In this document: positions 17,000 through 25,933 of the stretch, piece after piece
Layout: each line of letters begins with the position of its first letter
Numbering within the stretch: position 1 is the stretch's first letter
Assembly: GCF_019968905.1 (NCBI RefSeq)
Contig: NZ_CP079946.1
Location: 4,154,001-4,218,000 of the forward strand
Reading direction: 5' to 3'
DNA length: 64,000 nt
DNA from: Corallococcus sp. EGB
GTDB lineage: Bacteria > Myxococcota > Myxococcia > Myxococcales > Myxococcaceae
Translations under genes and position numbers: made by a program
Notes under the pieces: generated by a model
The model's input: only the letters and a program-made list of their open reading frames with translations
The model's database searches: none
What the model was told of the DNA's origin: nothing

Positions 17000-17547
17000 A
17001 ACCGGGGCGCTGGAGCAAGCTGTTGCTGGCAGCGGCGCTGACCGCCTGCGAGCCCGCCATCATCGACCATTCCCCGACCTCCAACCTGCTCGACGCCGAG
17101 ACGTCCTCCCTGGAGACGGGGCTCGGAGCCTGGAGTGCGTGGTTCTCGGTCACCGTTTCGAGGGCGCCCACCGCCGCGAGAGAGGGCGATGCGGGCATGC
17201 GCGTGGAGGTGACCGAGCCCTACGGCTGGGGTGTCCACCTCGACAACTGGCCGGGGTTCGCGGCATCGCCAGGGGCCCACCGTGCCTCTTTCTGGGCACG
17301 TGGGACGCCGGGGCGCTCACTGGTCGCCGAGATGCGGGTCAGTTGGCGTGACTCGGGCGGCCGGGAACTGCAGGCGGAGACGCTCTCGAGCCCCGTGCTC
17401 TCCGGGCAGTGGGGCCGGACCGCTCGCGAGCTGACGGCTCCGGCCGGAACGGAGCGGGTCTCCGTGGATGTGACTGGCGCTGAAGGTTCCCCTGGCGATG
17501 TCATCGAGCTGGATGTCCTGGTCGTCCAGGCCCTGGGCGCACCGTGA
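16996..17547 (+). CDS. Lipoprotein with carbohydrate-binding-module-like fold
   Basis: 183 residues, starting four bases before the FecR gene's stop (ATGA overlap), so translationally coupled. The signal peptide ends in lipobox ALTAC (Cys about 18). The mature part resembles a CBM4/9-type jelly roll: SSLETGLGAWSAWFSV near the start, then GAHRASFWARGT and ERVSVDVTGAEGS. It may be a surface ligand-binding partner of the FecR protein or the regulated output. It converges tail to tail with the oxidase gene; the two stop codons are directly adjacent at 17547/17548. Confidence 0.8.
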   Translation: MKPGRWSKLLLAAALTACEPAIIDHSPTSNLLDAETSSLETGLGAWSAWFSVTVSRAPTAAREGDAGMRVEVTEPYGWGVHLDNWPGFAASPGAHRASFWARGTPGRSLVAEMRVSWRDSGGRELQAETLSSPVLSGQWGRTARELTAPAGTERVSVDVTGAEGSPGDVIELDVLVVQALGAP

Positions 17548-18996
17548 TCAGAAGATGCCCTGTCCCGGCGTGAGGACGCGGTCCGGGTCGTAGTTCCGCT
17601 TCGCGTGCTCGAACCGCTCCCAGTCGGGGTGGAAGTGGCGGCGCCAGTCGGCGGGGCTCAACGGCACGGCATCCACGGGATAGATCTTCCCTCCGATGGC
17701 CGTGAGCCGGTCGAAGATGGCGCGGTTCTTCCGCACGAGGGCGGCGACGTTCTCCGGCGTCGGTGGAATGGCGGTGCGCAGCAGCGAGAAGAGGAAGACG
17801 TGTCTGTCGTTGGGAGTGCGCAGGAAGGGCGTGGTCAGCTCCGAGGAGCGGAAGGGGTAGAGGAGGATGGGCCCCTGGCCCATGTCGGCCTCGGTGGTCT
17901 GCGAGAGGACCTCCTGGACGAAGGACTCGGCTGACCGGGCCGGGACGAACATGTCCAGCCACGGATGGGGGAAACCCCAGACGCCGAGTTGCTTGAGCAG
18001 CTCAATCAGCGGCGCGAGCCGGTTGGCGAAGTCGAAGTAGCTGCCGTCGCTGACCTGGAGCGTTCCCGGCTCAAAGCCCAGGCCGGCGAGCAGTCTCGCG
18101 TCGTGGGGCTCCGAGCCCGGGGTGAAGTACTTCACCACCTCGAGCTGATACGCCCACCCTCCGTTGGAGGCGACGGCGGAGCCCTCGACGTAGTCGAAGC
18201 GGCCGTCCTCGATGAGCCGCCGCTGGTCCTCCATGAAGCGGTGGAGGTCGTTGTACAGCGCGATGTAAGTCCGGGCGCGGGGCGGCACTTCGACGAGCCG
18301 CACCCTGGCTCGCACGATGATGCCGAACTGGCCCAGGCCCGAGCGCACGGCATCGAAGAGGGGCCGCTCACGCCAGCGCGAGCACCGCACGAGCTCGCCC
18401 CGGCCCGTGACGACGTCCATTTCCAGGACGTTGTCCACCTGGAGGCCCCAGCGAAACGCCTGTCCGCCGATGCCCCCCGCCGACAGCGTTCCTCCGATGC
18501 TCAGCTCGATGTAGTCGGTCAGCACCGGCGGGCTCTTGCCGCGGGGAAGCGAGGCCTGGAGCAGCTCGTGCCACCGGACGCCCGCATCCACCCAGGCGCT
18601 GTCCTCGCCAAGCTCATGGAGGGTCGACAGCGCGGACATGTCGATGACGATGCCCGCCGTCACCTGGGATTGCCCGAAGGTGCTGTGGCTCTCACCGAGG
18701 CCGCGAGCGGCGGCGATCTTCAGGCCCTGGCGCCGCGCGAAGCGGACCATGGCCACGATGTCCGTCACCGAGCCGGGAACGAGCACCGCCCACGGCGTGC
18801 GGTGGAGGATGTGACCGAAGTCCTCCGCGGCCGCGGTCCGCGACGCCGCGTCCATCAGCAACTCGCCATCGAGCGGCGGCAGGGGGACCGCGCCAGCCTC
18901 CAGCGTGGAGGCCCAACTCCGGCTCATGGGATTGAATGCCACTGCCACCAGCGCACCTTGGAGCAACGCCCTTCGGGAGACGGTTCGATTCGACAT
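17548..18996 (-). CDS. Tat-exported FAD oxidase resembling cytokinin dehydrogenase
   Basis: 482 residues. A twin-arginine signal (SRRALLQGALVAVAF) is followed by a PP-loop/VAO FAD domain (PWAVLVPGSVTDIVAMV). GESHSTFGQ places a histidine (H104) where cytokinin dehydrogenases bind FAD covalently. The stretch IGGTLSAGGIGGQAFRWG followed by VDNVLEMDVVTGRGE, and the later PHPWLDMFVP, are closer to cytokinin dehydrogenase than to lactone oxidases. The C-terminus YDPDRVLTPGQGIF is the usual FAD-oxidase ending. Predicted reaction: oxidative cleavage of an N6-side-chain purine or a related amine; the substrate is not proven. It is transcribed alone. Confidence 0.85.
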   Translation of the reverse strand: MSNRTVSRRALLQGALVAVAFNPMSRSWASTLEAGAVPLPPLDGELLMDAASRTAAAEDFGHILHRTPWAVLVPGSVTDIVAMVRFARRQGLKIAAARGLGESHSTFGQSQVTAGIVIDMSALSTLHELGEDSAWVDAGVRWHELLQASLPRGKSPPVLTDYIELSIGGTLSAGGIGGQAFRWGLQVDNVLEMDVVTGRGELVRCSRWRERPLFDAVRSGLGQFGIIVRARVRLVEVPPRARTYIALYNDLHRFMEDQRRLIEDGRFDYVEGSAVASNGGWAYQLEVVKYFTPGSEPHDARLLAGLGFEPGTLQVSDGSYFDFANRLAPLIELLKQLGVWGFPHPWLDMFVPARSAESFVQEVLSQTTEADMGQGPILLYPFRSSELTTPFLRTPNDRHVFLFSLLRTAIPPTPENVAALVRKNRAIFDRLTAIGGKIYPVDAVPLSPADWRRHFHPDWERFEHAKRNYDPDRVLTPGQGIF

Positions 18997-19100
18997 TCAT
19001 TCCTCCTTCGCCGTCGAAGACGTCTATCCCGAGGCCGCCCCCTCAACAATTGTCCTCCCGTTTCTGGAGTGAGGTTTCGGGTGGGGACAGGCGGGAGTCG

Positions 19101-20714
19101 TCAGGGGCGGTGGACGACCAGGTCCACTTCCGGAAACTCCGGCGAGGGGCCGTCCAGGAGTGGGGTGGGGCGATCGCGCAGGTGCTTGTCGAAGAAGGCC
19201 CGCAGGTACGTGGCAGTCAAGGGCACCGTGCGCGCGCCATCCATGCTCCCAAGACCGAGGTCCGGGCCGGTCACCTGGGGGGCATAGGTCCGCACCAGCG
19301 GCAGGGCGATGGCGAGGTCACTGAAGCTGAAATGCCCGGTGCCGTGGATGCTCGCCTCGTAGCCCGTGGCGCGCAGCTTTTGGAAGAAGGTGGCCCGCGT
19401 GGGGTCCGCACCCGTGCCATCGCTGTTCATCAACAGAAACGGGACGTGAACCTCGGCGTCCATGTCCCCGTGGAAGGTCCCGTCCATGTTGAGGCCCGCC
19501 TTGAATCGCTCATCCGTGCGACAGGCATCGGCCGCGGTCGAGCCTCCGAAGGAGTGACCGAACATGCCCACTCGCGAAAATTCGAATCGGCCGGCGAAGC
19601 GGCTCCCCGACGCCTCGGCGCCCAGCTCTTCCAGTTGGTCGAGCACGAACCGAGCATCCCCAGTCCAGACGCCCTGGATGGAGGCGTTCTGGGCTGAGTC
19701 GACAGGAGAGATCTCGACGGTGTGGAGCACCACCCGGCCGTCAGGGAACACCACGGGACCGCCCGTGAAGGGATGGGAGATGGCCGCCACCACATAGCCC
19801 TGGCTCGCCAACTCCTCGGCCGGGCCGCTGTAGAGCGCCGTCCCGGTGCCATAGCCAGGCGAGAACAACAGCACAGGGAAGCGCTCGGAGCCCTCCGCCA
19901 TGGGGGCATCGCGCACGGCGTGGGCAAAGAAGAACCCGAACAGCTGCGGCGGATACTCCTGGGAGGCGGCCAGCAGCTCGCCCTCGTACGGGTTGAGGAA
20001 GTAGGGCGCCGGCTGCGCCTGCGACATCCGGCGCGCGGGATACCAGAGCCGCACCTGCACCGCACGGCGGTCGTCGGGGGTCGCGGTGAACGTCTCGTCA
20101 CGCGTCGGGTCCGTCCAGGTGAACGCTGTCGTGCCTACCGCGTAGGGCCCGGTGGGGACAGGAATCTCCACCACGGAATGGCTGGCGTCGTGCACACCAT
20201 CCTGCGCGAAGACGCCGACGCCGCTCCGGGTCCTCGCATCGAAGAGGACCCGGGTGGTCTCCCGGGTCAACACGCCCGCCTCGCGCAGCGCCGGCAGGGG
20301 GAAGCTGAAGAGTGCATCCAGGCAGCCGTCACCATTCACGTCCCGCACCGCGCCCGGTCCTCGCGCCCGCACCGTCCCGGTCCCTCCGGGATTCGTGAGA
20401 ACCACCGTGGCGGGGTCGAGGGTGGTGACATCCACCGCTGCTTCGGAGCAAAGCACGGCGACCTCGAGATCGCCCGTGTCCGAGCCATGCACGGCGTTGG
20501 GGTACACGCCCGGCATGACGTCCAGGTCCGCATTGTCGACTCGCGTGTACTGCGGGGGAGTCACAGCGCCATCCGGGGCCTGGTGTTTGTCTCCACCACA
20601 GCCAGAGCCGATGAGAATGCAGAGTCCAAGCACGGCCGGGGTCGATCGCCACGAGATGCGATGGCGCCACGCTCCCCGAAAGATGGATGTCGGCGACGAG
20701 GGTGATGGATGCAT
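19101..20714 (-). CDS. Alpha/beta-hydrolase lipoprotein, PAF-acetylhydrolase-like
   Basis: 537 residues from ATG 20714, with a GGAAGGAAAG ribosome site just upstream. The signal ends in lipobox IGSGC. Residues about 30-180 are beta-rich and end in a DVNGDGCLDALFSF segment resembling an FG-GAP/EF-hand-type calcium loop. The hydrolase domain follows: PVLLFSPGYGTG (oxyanion region), nucleophile elbow GHSFGGS (Ser388), LNMDGTFHGD (acid) and IHGTGHFSFSD (catalytic His). The order and spacing match platelet-activating-factor acetylhydrolase/chlorophyllase-type esterases. Probable role: surface esterase or lipase. It is monocistronic. Confidence 0.85.
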   Translation of the reverse strand: MHPSPSSPTSIFRGAWRHRISWRSTPAVLGLCILIGSGCGGDKHQAPDGAVTPPQYTRVDNADLDVMPGVYPNAVHGSDTGDLEVAVLCSEAAVDVTTLDPATVVLTNPGGTGTVRARGPGAVRDVNGDGCLDALFSFPLPALREAGVLTRETTRVLFDARTRSGVGVFAQDGVHDASHSVVEIPVPTGPYAVGTTAFTWTDPTRDETFTATPDDRRAVQVRLWYPARRMSQAQPAPYFLNPYEGELLAASQEYPPQLFGFFFAHAVRDAPMAEGSERFPVLLFSPGYGTGTALYSGPAEELASQGYVVAAISHPFTGGPVVFPDGRVVLHTVEISPVDSAQNASIQGVWTGDARFVLDQLEELGAEASGSRFAGRFEFSRVGMFGHSFGGSTAADACRTDERFKAGLNMDGTFHGDMDAEVHVPFLLMNSDGTGADPTRATFFQKLRATGYEASIHGTGHFSFSDLAIALPLVRTYAPQVTGPDLGLGSMDGARTVPLTATYLRAFFDKHLRDRPTPLLDGPSPEFPEVDLVVHRP

Positions 20715-20859
20715 GGTTCTCTTTCCTTCCAGGGCAGCCCAGGCCCTCGGTCCGCAGGAAGGCGGCGGATGCACATCAACGAAACACCGGAGCCCGGGCG
20801 TGCTGTCACCTCTCGCTGCGATAAAGCTGCGCGGCAGGTGGAGCGCCGCGAGCGGCTGC

Positions 20860-21501
20860 TCAGCTCCGGGCGGCCGGTGGAGGCATGGGGGGCGCGGTGC
20901 GCTGCCACGCCTCCAGCTCCTGCACGCGCCCCAGCCACGCCCGGAGGTTCGCGTAGCCTTCGAGGGGCAGGCGCGCCGGGCCCGCGAGGGCGAACGACGC
21001 CGCGATCGAGAGGTCCGCGAGCGTCAGGCGCTCCTGCGTGACCCACGTCCTGCCCGCCAGGTGCGAGTCCAGCACGGGCGCGGTCTGCGCGAAGAGGGCC
21101 TCACCGCGCGCGACCTCGGCGGGGTCCGGCGGCCCGCGGCCGGTGCGCTGCTTCACGAAGTTCTCCTGGACGAGCACGGTGTTCGCCGGGGCCATGTGGG
21201 ACGAGCACCAGAACAGCCAGCGGTTCACGTCGGCGCGGCCCTGCGCGTCCGTCGGGAGCAGGGTCTGCCCCGGGGTCTTCTCTGCGAGGTACACCATGAT
21301 GGCGCGCGACTCCCAGAGCCGGAAGCCGCCGTCGTCCAGGACGGGGACGCGCCCGTTGGGGTTGATGCCCAGGTACGACGCCTCGCGCTGCTTGCCCGTG
21401 GTGAGGTCCACCACGATGCGCTCGAGGGGAATGTCGAGGTGGGCGGCCACGAGCAGCACGCGGCGCGAGTTTCCAGACAGGGGGTGGAAGTAGAGCTTCA
21501 A
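20860..21501 (-). CDS. Glutathione S-transferase family protein
   Basis: About 213 residues. The N-terminal thioredoxin-like domain begins KLYFHPLSGNSRRVLL and contains NPNGRVPVLDDGGFRLWESRAI. The C-terminal helical domain includes TWVTQERLTLADLSIA. The start is taken as TTG 21501 because GGAGG lies six bases upstream and the fold begins immediately. An in-frame GTG at 21522 would add seven residues but has no ribosome site. Predicted cytoplasmic glutathione transferase; the substrate is unknown. Divergent from the DUF4139 pair. Confidence 0.9.
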   Translation of the reverse strand: MKLYFHPLSGNSRRVLLVAAHLDIPLERIVVDLTTGKQREASYLGINPNGRVPVLDDGGFRLWESRAIMVYLAEKTPGQTLLPTDAQGRADVNRWLFWCSSHMAPANTVLVQENFVKQRTGRGPPDPAEVARGEALFAQTAPVLDSHLAGRTWVTQERLTLADLSIAASFALAGPARLPLEGYANLRAWLGRVQELEAWQRTAPPMPPPAARS

Positions 21502-21705
21502 GACGGACCTCCAGGACGGCACGGGTGGAGGGGGAGGAGCTAGCCGCCCGGAGTGACAAGGGCCTGTCAGGTATCGTCAGGGGCGTGGCTTCACGACAAT
21601 GCGGAGCACCTTCTCCGTCTGTGGAGCGCCCCTTTCTGCGACCCCCGCGCTGATTCGCGGACGCGCGCGGGAATGCGCCATCCATTCCCGCGCCATGATG
21701 ATTCC

Positions 21706-23931
21706 ATGACGATACGGGAGCGGGGCGCTGGATACCGTGGCGCCATGCTCTTCTTCGGACTCGGAGGGGTGGCGGTGAGCATGCTCGCCGCCACCACGGA
21801 AGCTCCCATCACCGCCGTCACGGTGTACAGCGACAGGGCTCGCGTGGAGCGGACCGCCACCGTCACGGTCTCCGGCACCCAGCGCGTGGAGCTGCCCCGC
21901 CTGCCGGACTTCGTGGACCCGGACTCCATCCGCGTCGAGGCCCAGGGCGCCGAGGTCTCCTCCGTCGACATCCGCCCCGCCAGCGCCCCGTCCTTTCCTC
22001 TGGACTCGGCGAAGCAGCTGCTCGGCATGCTGGACAAGCTCGACGGCGACCTCGCGCGCGTCGAGTCCGAGCGGCTGGCCTTCGAGGCCCAACTCGCCGC
22101 GCTTCGTCAGGTGCAGCCAGCGGCGTCGGAGGTTCGCACCGGCGCCACCGCGGGCGAACGGGCCTCCTCTTCGCCCACGACCTGGAGCACCTCCGCCGAC
22201 TTCCTCGTGCACGCAGCCGAGACATTGCAGACACGCATGCTCGTGCTGAGGGACCAGCACGTCCGGCTCCAGGACGAGCGCATGCGGCGGCTCGAAGAAG
22301 CAGCCCGGCTCGGAGACCTGCCCCGAAAGCCCGGTCTCGAAGTCGCAGTCACCCTCTCCGGAACGGGGCCCGCGAAGGTGCACCTCACCTACCTTGTCTT
22401 GAGGCACGTGCGCTGGTCCCCGCGCTACGAGTTGCAGCTCCAGCCGGAGCAGCAGCGCGTGCTGATGGCCTTCTCCGGCCGCGTCAGCCAGGACACGGGC
22501 GAAGACTGGGAGGGCGCGAAGCTCACGCTCAGCACCGCGCTGCCCTCTACCGTCACATCGCTGCCGCGCTTCTCCACCTGGAAGATTGGCACCGTCGAGC
22601 GCTTCATCCCCGAGCCGAGCAGGCCGCGGGAGCCCCCCAGCACGCCGCCGTCCCTCCCTGCGCGCATGGCCGAGCCTGACCTGGAGCTCGAGCTGCGCCG
22701 GGAGCTCCTCACCCGTGCGGGACGGACTGCTCCTGTTCCCCAGCCGGCGAAGTCCGCACCGACTCCGTCCTCCATTGCGCAGCCTCCCACGAACGTCGAG
22801 CCCTTCTCTGCGAGCACCCTCATCGGGAGTGTCACCGACGCTCGGGGCCGGCAGCCTGTTGCTGACGCCGTCGTCACCGCCACCTCGCCCAACCTCCAGG
22901 GCGAGCGGACCGTGGTGACGGACGCACAGGGCAACTACCGCATTTCCCAGCTTCCGCCGGGTGTCTACACCCTGCGGGTTGAGAAGGAGCAGTTCCGGCC
23001 TCATACCCGGACCGACGTGCAGCTGCGCCTCAACCGCACCATCCGTGTGAACATGGAGCTCGTCACCGAGTCGCATGAGCGGATTGAAGTCATCAGCGCC
23101 ACGCCGACAATCGAAGTGGGTTCCACGCACTCGGGTGTCAACACCGAGCCGGAGTTCATCAAGCGCTCACCCGAGTCGGGCTACGTGGTCGATGGGCTTT
23201 CCACGGGCAGCAGTTCCGAGCCCGAGCCCGTCGTGGATTCCTACGTGGGACTCGCGCCGCCCGCGGGCTGGCAGCCGCCGAAGCTGGCCGCGGACCTCCC
23301 CGCCTCGCTCGCCGGCGGCTACGACCTGGCCTATACCGCACAACGACCGGAGACGGTGCGCAGCGGCGGGGGAGAGCGCACCGTCCCGCTGCTCAACGAG
23401 TCCTGGCCCGTGCAGGTGGAGCGCCACGTCTTCCCCGCGCTCGCCAGGGACGCGTACCTCGTCGCGCAGCTCAAGAGCCCGTCGCGCACCGTGCTCCCGG
23501 GAGGCCCGGCCACCCTCTTCGTCGGCACGGACCCGGCCGGCACCACGGCGCTGAACCTCATCGTTCCGGGCGAGCCATTCGCGCTGCCGCTCGGCGTGGA
23601 CCTCGCTGTGCGAACGGCCCGCAGCGTGAGGCTCGTGCAGGCTCAGGAGGGCTTCATCTCCAAGGACGACATCAATACCTACGAAGTCACGCTGGAGGTG
23701 CCCAATCCCTATCCGTTCCCCATGCCAGTGCGCGTGGTTGATCAGTGGCCGCTCAACCAGGACGGAAAGGTGGAGGTGAGGCTGCTGCGCACCACGCCCG
23801 CCGCGCATCAGGACCCGAAGAAGGGCGAGCTGTGGTGGGACCTCGTGGTGCCGCCTTCCAGCACGTCCACCGTGTCCTTCGAGTATTCGCTGCGCCGTCC
23901 CCAGAACTGGCGCCTCTCCCAGCGCCCGTGA
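21706..23931 (+). CDS. DUF4139 (MuiA-like) protein carrying an inserted TonB-receptor N-terminal module
   Basis: About 741 residues from ATG 21706 (ATG 21745 is also possible; neither has a strong ribosome site). Signal segment MLFFGLGGVAVSMLA, then a DUF4140-like domain (ITAVTVYSDRARVERTATV), a helical coiled section, and the DUF4139 core (LEVAVTLSGTGPAKVHLTYL, SQDTGEDWEGAKLTLSTALP). At about residues 370-503 the core is interrupted by a carboxypeptidase-regulatory-like beta domain (SVTDARGRQPVADAVVTA, TDAQGNYRISQLPPGVYTLR). This continues into plug-start sequence (ATPTIEVGSTHSGVNTEPEF), as in Oar-type TonB receptors. DUF4139 then resumes (YVGLAPPAGW to the end). The inserted piece is fully in frame. 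Function unknown; likely envelope-associated. Ten bases upstream of its paralogue. Confidence 0.88.
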   Translation: MTIRERGAGYRGAMLFFGLGGVAVSMLAATTEAPITAVTVYSDRARVERTATVTVSGTQRVELPRLPDFVDPDSIRVEAQGAEVSSVDIRPASAPSFPLDSAKQLLGMLDKLDGDLARVESERLAFEAQLAALRQVQPAASEVRTGATAGERASSSPTTWSTSADFLVHAAETLQTRMLVLRDQHVRLQDERMRRLEEAARLGDLPRKPGLEVAVTLSGTGPAKVHLTYLVLRHVRWSPRYELQLQPEQQRVLMAFSGRVSQDTGEDWEGAKLTLSTALPSTVTSLPRFSTWKIGTVERFIPEPSRPREPPSTPPSLPARMAEPDLELELRRELLTRAGRTAPVPQPAKSAPTPSSIAQPPTNVEPFSASTLIGSVTDARGRQPVADAVVTATSPNLQGERTVVTDAQGNYRISQLPPGVYTLRVEKEQFRPHTRTDVQLRLNRTIRVNMELVTESHERIEVISATPTIEVGSTHSGVNTEPEFIKRSPESGYVVDGLSTGSSSEPEPVVDSYVGLAPPAGWQPPKLAADLPASLAGGYDLAYTAQRPETVRSGGGERTVPLLNESWPVQVERHVFPALARDAYLVAQLKSPSRTVLPGGPATLFVGTDPAGTTALNLIVPGEPFALPLGVDLAVRTARSVRLVQAQEGFISKDDINTYEVTLEVPNPYPFPMPVRVVDQWPLNQDGKVEVRLLRTTPAAHQDPKKGELWWDLVVPPSSTSTVSFEYSLRRPQNWRLSQRP

Positions 23932-23941
23932 GGAACCCACC

Positions 23942-25507
23942 ATGACCTTGTTGCCATTGACGCTCCTCGCGCTTGCCACCACGTCCCAGGTGTCCTCCGT
24001 CGTCATCTACCCGGACCGCGCGGAGGTGACGCGCGAGCAGAAAGTGACGTGCACGGGCGCCACCACCGCCGTCTTCGAGCACCTGCCCGAGGCTGCCTCG
24101 CGCGAGAGCTTCCGCGCCCGCGCCAACGGCGCCACGCTGGAGGGACTCACCGCTGAAGCCGTGACGCTCGAGGTGTCGGTGCGGCCGGAGCGCCAGAAGT
24201 GGGAGGCGCGCAATGTGGAACTGGACAGGGAGGGGGAGGTGCTTGACGCCGCCGCGGCACGCGCGGAGGACCTGGAGAGGCTGGCTCTCGGCTTCACCCA
24301 CGTGGCGGTGGATCGCATCACGCAGGAGCTCACCGGGCCGAAGCCGGACACGCGGGCGTGGGCCTCGGCGTTCGACTCGGCGCTGGCGGTGCGGCTGCGC
24401 GCGGTGAAGGAGGCGCGCGACGTCGCGGACAAGCAGCGCGCGCTCCAGCGGAAGCGGGCCGAGGTGCAGTCGGAGCTGACGCGGCTGAAGGTGCTCGCGG
24501 AGCGCGGCGAGCAGCGCGTGGAGGTGCGGCTGTCCTGCCCCGAGGGTTCACAGGTGCGCGTAGCGCTGAGCTACCTGGTGGGCGGCACGTCCTGGGAGCC
24601 GCTCTACGAAGCCCGCGCGCTGGAGTCCTCTGGCCTCGTGGAGCTGACGACGCTGGCCACCGTGCGGCAGCGCTCGGGCGAGGACTGGGCCGGCGCGAAG
24701 CTCTTCCTCTCCACCGCACTGCCGCGCCAGGACGCCACGCCGCCCGAAGTGACGCCGCTGTACGTCTCCGCCTGGAAGAGGCCAAAGGAGCGCAAGGTGC
24801 TGGTGCGCCGCGACGAATTCGGGCAGCACGCGGAGGCCGGCCCGGGTGAGGAGAAGGCTGAAGGCCAGGGCCTGCGCGTGGTGGACCAGGGCCTCTCCGT
24901 GCAGTGGGAGGCGCAGGAGGCCACGCGCGTGCCCGGGGACGGCACCGCAGTGCGTGTGCGCATCGGCCGCCACCGGCTGAAAGCGGACTTCTCCTGGCGC
25001 ACGGCTCCCAAGCTGCTCCCGGTGGTATTCCGTGTGGCGCGACTGAACAACACCACGCCCTTCCCGCTGCTGGCGGGCCCTGTCGGCATCTTCCGCGACA
25101 CGGGCTACCTGGGACACCAGCAACTGGAGCGCGTCGCCCGAGGCGCGCCCTTCGAGTTGGCCTTCGGGGTGGAGGAGGGCCTGCGCGTGAAACGCACCGT
25201 GGTAGCGGAGGTGCAGCGGCCGAAGGGCCTCTTCGGCGGCAAGCAGCGCTTCCGCTACGTGTACCGCTTCGAGCTCGCGAACCTGCGCTCCCAGCCGGAG
25301 TTGGTGGAGTTGTCCGAGCACATTCCCGTGTCCGAGTTGGACGACGTGCAGGTGGAGCTGGAGCCGGAATCCACGGCTGGCTACACGCTCGCGGAGGACG
25401 ACGGCATCGCCACGTGGAAGGTGGCGCTGCCCTCGGGCGGGAAGCGCACGGTGGACCTCGCCTTCCACGTGGACGCGCCCTCCAGCTACGACACGGGGCG
25501 CCTGTAG
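23942..25507 (+). CDS. DUF4139 (MuiA-like) protein, second copy
   Basis: 521 residues without the insertion seen in its upstream neighbour. A short signal (MTLLPLTLLALATTSQ) leads into the DUF4140-like domain (VSSVVIYPDRAEVTREQKV). A helical segment rich in Arg/Ala/Glu at about 100-190 is probably a coiled coil. The DUF4139 core follows (VALSYLVGGTSWEPLYEARA, QRSGEDWAGAKLFLSTALPR) and ends GKRTVDLAFHVDAP. The family is called mucoidy-inhibitor-like but its biochemical role is not established. Ten bases downstream of the first copy, so one operon and probably one complex. Confidence 0.9.
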   Translation: MTLLPLTLLALATTSQVSSVVIYPDRAEVTREQKVTCTGATTAVFEHLPEAASRESFRARANGATLEGLTAEAVTLEVSVRPERQKWEARNVELDREGEVLDAAAARAEDLERLALGFTHVAVDRITQELTGPKPDTRAWASAFDSALAVRLRAVKEARDVADKQRALQRKRAEVQSELTRLKVLAERGEQRVEVRLSCPEGSQVRVALSYLVGGTSWEPLYEARALESSGLVELTTLATVRQRSGEDWAGAKLFLSTALPRQDATPPEVTPLYVSAWKRPKERKVLVRRDEFGQHAEAGPGEEKAEGQGLRVVDQGLSVQWEAQEATRVPGDGTAVRVRIGRHRLKADFSWRTAPKLLPVVFRVARLNNTTPFPLLAGPVGIFRDTGYLGHQQLERVARGAPFELAFGVEEGLRVKRTVVAEVQRPKGLFGGKQRFRYVYRFELANLRSQPELVELSEHIPVSELDDVQVELEPESTAGYTLAEDDGIATWKVALPSGGKRTVDLAFHVDAPSSYDTGRL

Positions 25508-25557
25508 CCATGCGCGGCGCGGGATGGACGCGTTCGCGTGCGACAGGTGCCGGGTGC

Positions 25558-25896
25558 CTACGGCGCGCTCATGGGGGACGAGTAGTGCACCGGCGGCGAC
25601 TCGCCTGGGAAGGTGGGAATCCGCTCGACGAACTGCTCATCCACGTAGCACCAGGCCCAATCCTCCCCGGGCTCGAACGATTTGATGACCGGGTGGGTGC
25701 TTTCGTGGAAGTGCTGGGTCGCGTGGCGTGACGGCGAGTCGTCGCAGCAGCCCACGTGCCCGCAGGTCAGGCACATCCGGAGGTGGACCCACTCCCCTCC
25801 GTCCTTCAGACACTCCGCGCAGCCGTGGCCGCTGGGGTGGACGGGAGCCGTCCGGTGATGCTCGGTCGCTTCCAGGTGGGGACATTCCTTCTTCAT
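25558..25896 (-). CDS. UBP-type zinc finger protein
   Basis: 112 residues forming a single ZnF-UBP domain with its cysteine/histidine set: CPHL, GCAECLKDG, HLRMCLTCGHVGCCDDS, then HATQHFHES and HPVIKSFEPG. In eukaryotes this fold binds the ubiquitin C-terminus; bacterial versions are small stand-alone proteins of unknown ligand. It lies 37 bases downstream of the cNMP/thioredoxin-reductase-like gene on the same strand and is probably co-transcribed. A genomic link between UBP fingers and such reductases supports a shared redox function. Confidence 0.93.
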   Translation of the reverse strand: MKKECPHLEATEHHRTAPVHPSGHGCAECLKDGGEWVHLRMCLTCGHVGCCDDSPSRHATQHFHESTHPVIKSFEPGEDWAWCYVDEQFVERIPTFPGESPPVHYSSPMSAP

Positions 25897-25933
25897 GGCT
25901 CGCGCTCCGTGTCAGGGCCTGCGTCCATTGGCC

